Part shown: in pieces, positions 59,729-64,000 of the stretch
How positions within the stretch are numbered: position 1 is the stretch's first letter
How the letters are laid out: the number at the start of each line of letters is the position of its first letter
From: Oceanobacter sp045430275
GTDB lineage: Bacteria; Pseudomonadota; Gammaproteobacteria; Pseudomonadales; Oceanobacteraceae
Direction: 5' to 3'
Assembly (NCBI GenBank): GCA_045430275.1
Contig: JAILXU010000003.1
Coordinates: 209,731 to 273,730 of the forward strand
Length of the DNA stretch: 64,000 nt
Translations under genes and position numbers: made by a program
Notes under the pieces: generated by a model
What the model was told of the DNA's origin: nothing
Seen by the model: only the letters and a program-made list of their open reading frames with translations
Database searches by the model: none

Positions 59729-60853
59729 ATGAAATCCGTTACCCGTTTTATTTCCCATCATCGCCGCGTGCGTCATGCGGTGTATCAGACCGAAGACAAT
59801 ATCTTGCGGGCGTTATTGCGAACGCTGTCGGTGCTGGCGTTTTTTATCGGCTTGCACACCGGAGCGATGGTTGCGCTTGAAGACATGCACTGGTGGTCGG
59901 CGGTCTGGCTGACACTCACCACGCTGACCACGGTGGGCTATGGCGACTTGTCGGCGGCCACGCCGCTGGGGCAACTGGCGACTGTCGTATTGATCTATGG
60001 TTGTGGCATCACGCTGATGACCTTTTTGATCAGCGACTATGTGGATTATCGCATCGCACGACGAGAACGCATTCGCACTGGACACTGGAACTGGAACATG
60101 GCCGAACACATTCTGATCATCAATTCGCCCCGTTTTAACCGGGAGGCCTACTTCATGCGGCTGATCAGCCAGATTCGTGTGAGCGGTGAATACGCCGATA
60201 CGCCGATCATGCTGCTGAACGAGGATTTTGCCGACGGCCTGCCGGATACCTTGCGGCGTCTGGGTGTGGTGCATGTGACGGGGCTGGCGAGCAGACCCGA
60301 TGATCTCAAGCGTGCCGGAGTCGAACGCGCTCGGCACATTGTGGTGTTGGCTCGTGACGAGTACTCCACCGACAGTGATAGTTATACGTTTGATGTCTGT
60401 TATCGCCTGTTTGAGCGCCATCTGGGGCCAAAGATGATTGTCGAGTGTGTCGATGACTCCAATCGCTATCGGCTGCGTGATCTGAACATCAAAACCGTGC
60501 TGCGCCCGATTCGGTCCTATCCCGAGATTATTGTACGGGCCATGGTCGCGCCGGGGGTGGAGTTGCTGATTGAAGACATGTTCACCCACGCCAATGATCA
60601 TGCGGTGCGTTTTCCGGTGTGGCTGGAAGGCGAGCGCTGGGCCGATGTGGTGAACGCCATTGTGCAGGCCAATCTGGGCACACCGCTGGCGTATGTGGCG
60701 AAAGACGGTGAGGTGTTCACTCACCCGGATGGTGACGAACGGGTACACGCCCAGTCGCTGATCATGCTGGTACATACCGAGCGCACTCCGGAAGTGCAGG
60801 ACATTCATCGTGCCATTGAGGTGCATTTCAATCGTCGGCTTGCTGATATCTGA
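59729..60853 (+). CDS. Potassium channel with TrkA-N (RCK) domain
   Basis: This 374-residue protein has two membrane helices around a pore loop with selectivity filter TVGYGD (68-73) in TLTTLTTVGYGDLSAATPLG. A cytosolic NAD-binding RCK domain follows (about 110-250; HILIINSPRFNREAYFMRLI, HIVVLARDEYSTDSDSYTFD), then a second regulatory region. It forms a gated potassium channel in the inner membrane. It diverges from the PfkB kinase gene. Confidence 0.92.
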   Translation: MKSVTRFISHHRRVRHAVYQTEDNILRALLRTLSVLAFFIGLHTGAMVALEDMHWWSAVWLTLTTLTTVGYGDLSAATPLGQLATVVLIYGCGITLMTFLISDYVDYRIARRERIRTGHWNWNMAEHILIINSPRFNREAYFMRLISQIRVSGEYADTPIMLLNEDFADGLPDTLRRLGVVHVTGLASRPDDLKRAGVERARHIVVLARDEYSTDSDSYTFDVCYRLFERHLGPKMIVECVDDSNRYRLRDLNIKTVLRPIRSYPEIIVRAMVAPGVELLIEDMFTHANDHAVRFPVWLEGERWADVVNAIVQANLGTPLAYVAKDGEVFTHPDGDERVHAQSLIMLVHTERTPEVQDIHRAIEVHFNRRLADI

Positions 60854-60993
60854 CTCATCTCGGGCGCTGTTAAACGGTGCCTGCCCGGTCTGAAACGTTC
60901 TGGCTTCGCTTATTGAGGCTCATGGGTGTTGTGGGCTGCGGCGTGTGTCATCATTCTGATATATTCACGACCATTCTGATGAGGAGTGGAACT

Positions 60994-61950
60994 ATGCTCA
61001 GGCAATTATTGGCCCTGCTGGCGGACGGCCAATTTCATTCTGGCGATGAGCTGGGACAAGCGCTGGGAGTCAGCCGTGCGGCGGTCTGGAAGCAGTTGAA
61101 AAAACTAGAAGACCTGGATATTCCCTGCTCTTCGGTCAAGGGCAAGGGGTATCGATTACAAGATGCCATTGAATTGCTCGATGAGGACGAGATTCAGGGC
61201 TGCCTCTCTTATCCTCTGGATCGGATGGATGTGTTGCTCGATACGACATCGACAAACACCTACCTGTTCAGCCAGGCGTCGGAGCACATGGGCAAGCGCT
61301 ATGTCGCGCTGGCCGAGAAGCAGACCGGTGGTCGCGGACGTCGTGGACGTACCTGGGTCAGCCCGTTTGGCAAGAACATTTATATGTCGCTGCTGGTGAC
61401 CATGCCAGGGCAAATTGCGGCATTGGAAGGTTTCAGCCTGCTGGTGGCCATTGCGGTTGAGCGGGCGCTGGTTCAGTTGGGTATTGATAAAGTCGGTTTG
61501 AAGTGGCCCAACGATGTCTATCTGGATGGCCGCAAGCTGGCCGGTATTCTGCTGGAATCAAGTCAGAGCCAGCCAAATTACTGCCAGGTAGTGATTGGTG
61601 TCGGTCTGAACCTGTCGCTCAGTGACAGCGATGCTGAAAAAATTGAGCAGCCCTGGGCGGCCTTGCGTCAGTACTGCCCGGATTTATCTCGTAATCAGGT
61701 AGCAGGCGTGTTGCTGAATCAACTGTTGTGGGCGGTGAATGAGTTCCAGCGTGACGGTTTTGCGCCCTGGATCAGCTACTGGGCTGAACGTGACATCTTC
61801 TATCGACGCGAAGTGGCCCTGACATCCGTCAATGACCGCAAGCAGGGAGTGGTCAAGGGTGTGAATCGTAAAGGTGAGCTGTTGCTGCAAACCGAGCGAG
61901 GTATTGACGTCGTGGTGGCAGGAGAGCTGAGTGTCCGCTCTGTTGATTGA
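60994..61950 (+). CDS. birA: Biotin-protein ligase and biotin operon repressor
   Basis: The 318-residue protein is read from ATG 60994, with GAGGAG upstream. The N-terminal winged helix (GDELGQALGVSRAAVWKQLK) marks the bifunctional BirA type. The catalytic domain shows the biotinyl-AMP motif KQTGGRGRRGRTWVSPFGKN and KWPNDVYLDGRKLAGILLES, and a C-terminal SH3-like domain (GVVKGVNRKGELLLQTERGI). It attaches biotin to acetyl-CoA carboxylase. It overlaps coaX by 20 bases. Confidence 0.96.
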   Translation: MLRQLLALLADGQFHSGDELGQALGVSRAAVWKQLKKLEDLDIPCSSVKGKGYRLQDAIELLDEDEIQGCLSYPLDRMDVLLDTTSTNTYLFSQASEHMGKRYVALAEKQTGGRGRRGRTWVSPFGKNIYMSLLVTMPGQIAALEGFSLLVAIAVERALVQLGIDKVGLKWPNDVYLDGRKLAGILLESSQSQPNYCQVVIGVGLNLSLSDSDAEKIEQPWAALRQYCPDLSRNQVAGVLLNQLLWAVNEFQRDGFAPWISYWAERDIFYRREVALTSVNDRKQGVVKGVNRKGELLLQTERGIDVVVAGELSVRSVD

Positions 61951-62641
61951 TGCCGGTAATACCCGGATTAAATGGCGTTATCAGTCTCCTGGAGGTGACC
62001 ACCTGCGTGGCGGTTGTGCTCATGCCGATATTGGCGAGCTGGAGTGGCCCGAGGTGGATCAGGTGCTGGTCTCCAGTGTGCTCGATAACCCGGAACTCAA
62101 AAGCCGGTTGTACGATCAGTTCGGGCAACGTCTGATCTGGTTATCACAGCCACGGGCAGACTATCCGGGGTTTCAGCACTGTTATCCGAAACCGGAACGG
62201 CTGGGCATTGATCGCTGGCTGGCCATGATTGGTGCTCGTAGCCATCAGGGCGGTGATCTGGTGGTGGTGGATGCTGGAACGGCGCTGACGGTGGATTTTT
62301 TCTGTCAGGATGACTGTCATAAAGGTGGCTTTATTGTGCCGGGTCTCACATTGGCGCAACAATCACTCTGGCAGAATACAGAACGTGTGATTCCTTACCC
62401 GGATGAAACCGATACCGGCGCACTGGAGCCTGGTCAGGATACCATGCAGTGTGTGGTGTCGGGTGTGCGGCGTCAGCAACTCGGTTTTATTCAGCATGTG
62501 TTGGCGGAGCGTTCCGGGTGCCATGTGTTCATTACCGGCGGTGATGGCCGCTGGCTGGCCGAAGCCCTGGGTCATGACTATTGGCCGGAACTTATCTTTG
62601 ATGGACTGGATACCTTATGCGCTGGATATTTTTTACCCTGA
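61931..62641 (+). CDS. coaX: Type III pantothenate kinase
   Basis: This 236-residue protein starts at GTG 61931 inside the end of birA. ASKHA-fold motifs are LIDAGNTRIKWRYQ (phosphate 1), GIDRWLAMIGA and VVVDAGTALTVDFF (phosphate 2). It phosphorylates pantothenate, the first step of coenzyme A synthesis. The order birA-coaX is common in pseudomonads and relatives. It overlaps the next gene by 25 bases. Confidence 0.95.
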   Translation: MSALLIDAGNTRIKWRYQSPGGDHLRGGCAHADIGELEWPEVDQVLVSSVLDNPELKSRLYDQFGQRLIWLSQPRADYPGFQHCYPKPERLGIDRWLAMIGARSHQGGDLVVVDAGTALTVDFFCQDDCHKGGFIVPGLTLAQQSLWQNTERVIPYPDETDTGALEPGQDTMQCVVSGVRRQQLGFIQHVLAERSGCHVFITGGDGRWLAEALGHDYWPELIFDGLDTLCAGYFLP

Positions 62642-63288
62642 TTGCCGGTAATCTTCTTTTATTGGTGGTGATGTGGCAAAGCCCCTCAACGGTGTCTCAG
62701 CATGCCACGGCAGAAGCGGTGGATGTGACATCGGGCGGACAGCGCATCACATTGCTGAAAGAAGCCAATGTTGTATTACCCAAGCGGGGTGAAGCCGCTG
62801 CCGGGCGACGGCATCAACGCTGTCTGGTGTTAGGCCCTTATGCAGAAGCGGTGGATGCTCGTCATGCGCTGGCTCGAAGTCAGACGTTGGGGCTGCGTGC
62901 TCGCGTCAAGCAAACCGAGCTGGCGACAGGGGAACCCACGGAATATTGGGTGCATGTACCACCGCGTCGCAGTCGCCAGGAAGCGCGCCGTGTGCTGCGA
63001 GACTTGCAGCGACGTTCCATCGACAGCTTTATCATTACTTCGGATGAACTGACCAACGGCATTTCTCTGGGGTTGTTCCGCAATCGTGAGTCGGCAGAAG
63101 GTCTGGTGAAGCGGGTACGGGGTTTCGGTATACAGGTTCAGATCAAGGTGGTTGATAAAATGCAGACCGAGTTCTGGTTTGAGATTCCCGTCAGCCCGGA
63201 ATTTGGCGAACGCCTGAGAGCGCGCGTGATGGCCGACGACCGCAATGTCAGTTGGCGCATGATCGAATGCGAGCAAGCCAATCGCTAG
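62617..63288 (+). CDS. SPOR-domain protein
   Basis: This 223-residue protein has one N-terminal membrane helix (MRWIFFTLIAGNLLLLVVMW). Its periplasmic part has two similar halves of SPOR type: RCLVLGPYAEAVDARHALAR, and GISLGLFRNRESAEGLVKRV followed by FGIQVQIKVVDKMQTEFWFE. SPOR domains bind denuded peptidoglycan glycans at the division site. The gene overlaps coaX and its place before the tRNA-tuf cluster is conserved in related gammaproteobacteria. Confidence 0.87.
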   Translation: MRWIFFTLIAGNLLLLVVMWQSPSTVSQHATAEAVDVTSGGQRITLLKEANVVLPKRGEAAAGRRHQRCLVLGPYAEAVDARHALARSQTLGLRARVKQTELATGEPTEYWVHVPPRRSRQEARRVLRDLQRRSIDSFIITSDELTNGISLGLFRNRESAEGLVKRVRGFGIQVQIKVVDKMQTEFWFEIPVSPEFGERLRARVMADDRNVSWRMIECEQANR

Positions 63289-63323
63289 ACATAAAACTTT
63301 TTTCATTTTTTTCAAAAAAAGTG

Positions 63324-63352
63324 TTGACGAGATGTGGGGTCGGACATATAGT
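63324..63352 (+). promoter_or_regulatory. Strong sigma70 promoter of the tRNA-tuf operon
   Basis: TTGACG (63324-63329) and TATAGT (63347-63352) are separated by 17 bases. GTACGCGCC follows, a GC-rich discriminator of the kind under stringent control. tRNA-Tyr starts 13 bases after the -10 box. Confidence 0.88.
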
Positions 63353-63364
63353 ACGCGCCACTTC

Positions 63365-63448
63365 GGTGGGGTTCCCGAGCGGCCAAAGGGATCAGACTGT
63401 AAATCTGACGCGAAAGCTTCGCTGGTTCGAATCCAGCCCCCACCACCA
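63365..63448 (+). tRNA. tRNA-Tyr(GTA)
   Basis: An 84-base class II tRNA including CCA. The acceptor is GGTGGGG with CCCCACC, the anticodon loop is CTGTAAA (GTA), and the long variable arm is CGCGAAAGCTTCG. It is the first of three tRNAs before tuf. Confidence 0.97.
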
Positions 63449-63550
63449 GATTTTTGATACGCTTCAGGCCCTGAAGAGTATCGGAGCAAGGCGAAAGTCT
63501 TGAATGGGTTGAGACGCCGGTAATACATATTATTACCGGCGTCGCTGCTT

Positions 63551-63624
<74 letters not shown>

Positions 63625-63658
63625 GTTGGTCAGTCATGACCGTATGAAAAGTTATTCG

Positions 63659-63734
<76 letters not shown>

Positions 63735-63745
63735 TTTTCCTGTTT

Positions 63746-63770
63746 AAGGTAGGCATTCGCCTGCCTTTTT
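63746..63770 (+). terminator. Hairpin with U-tract between tRNA-Thr and tuf
   Basis: AAGGTAGGC (63746-63754) pairs with GCCTGCCTT (63759-63767), with one G-U pair, and T63768-63770 follow. It may partly uncouple tRNA and tuf transcription. Confidence 0.7.
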
Positions 63771-63820
63771 GTGTATGTAGTTCGTCTGTCTATAACTGGT
63801 AACGGAAGAGAGAGAAGGTC

Positions 63821-64000
63821 ATGGCTAAGGAAACGTTTGAACGTTCCAAACCCCACGTAAACGTAGGTACTATTGGTCACGTTGACCACGGTAAAACCAC
63901 TCTGACTGCTGCGCTGACTCGCGTATGTGCTGAAGTATGGGGCGGCGAGCTGGTTGCATTTGACGGTATTGATAATGCACCAGAAGAGCGTGAACGTGGT
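63821..64000 (+). CDS. tuf: Elongation factor Tu, 5' part
   Basis: The first 60 codons run to the window edge. The N-terminus MAKETFERSKPHVNVGTIGH and the P-loop GHVDHGKT identify EF-Tu, the GTPase that brings aminoacyl-tRNA to the ribosome. GAGAGAAGG precedes the ATG. Its place after tRNA-Tyr-Gly-Thr corresponds to tufB of other gammaproteobacteria. Confidence 0.98.
   Translation, partial: MAKETFERSKPHVNVGTIGHVDHGKTTLTAALTRVCAEVWGGELVAFDGIDNAPEERERG

Noticed and set aside
62830..63528. A 232-codon frame antisense to the SPOR gene and tRNA-Tyr
   Set aside because: Complete overlap with a conserved gene and a tRNA on the other strand.

Overview
The window looks like chromosome from a marine gammaproteobacterium of the Oceanospirillales/Pseudomonadales type. 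The evidence is the conserved order birA-coaX-SPOR gene-tRNA-Tyr-tRNA-Gly-tRNA-Thr-tuf at the right end, Pseudomonas-like REP elements, a CrbS/CrbR two-component pair, a DcaP-type porin, and TRAP plus tripartite-tricarboxylate (TTT) carboxylate transporters. The species cannot be named from the sequence.

Region by region. 1-9.1 kb: carboxylate uptake and its control, with a partial DcaP porin, a CrbR/CrbS-like regulator pair and a complete TRAP transporter (dctPQM). 9.4-13.9 kb: a CBS-PAS-GGDEF-EAL signalling protein, a toxin-first type II TA pair and an alkyltransferase. 14-28 kb: a catabolic cluster that reads as amine/aldehyde oxidation, with an APC permease, an AraC regulator, a cupin, a porin, a PuuB-like oxidase, a universal stress protein, the TTT transporter tctCBA, a second AraC regulator, an aldehyde dehydrogenase and a MoaF-family protein. 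28-36.1 kb: an envelope redox module, with a P460 cytochrome, a four-repeat lipoprotein, a mono-haem lipoprotein and a beta-barrel with an N-terminal haem motif. It faces an operon for an ECF sigma factor, its anti-sigma factor, an LRR protein and a porin. The same promoter motif (GCAAC, 16 nt, CCGTAT) stands before the sigma gene and before the lipoprotein gene, which makes them a likely single regulon.

36.2-55.2 kb is accessory DNA. It begins with a phosphorothioate-type HNH endonuclease and a DRT1-like reverse transcriptase-nitrilase that carries a perfect nine-copy hexanucleotide repeat. A genomic island of about 13.7 kb follows, inserted in the 3' end of tRNA-Arg(CCG). It is bounded by 15-bp direct repeats (41518-41532 and 55193-55207), and the terminator that belonged to the tRNA now lies beyond the far end. 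The island carries a three-gene module with two very large tyrosine-recombinase-like proteins, an operon of a 42-residue protein, a HicA-like protein and an ankyrin protein, a conventional integrase with an in-frame amber codon near its start, an excisionase-like gene, and a HigB/HigA-protease TA pair with twin operators.

55.3-64 kb is ordinary core genome: modABC (split by an opposing DUF3087 gene), a PfkB sugar/nucleoside kinase, a potassium channel, birA, coaX, a SPOR protein, three tRNAs and the start of tuf.

All functions are assigned by reading motifs in the sequence and from knowledge of the families; no database search was possible.
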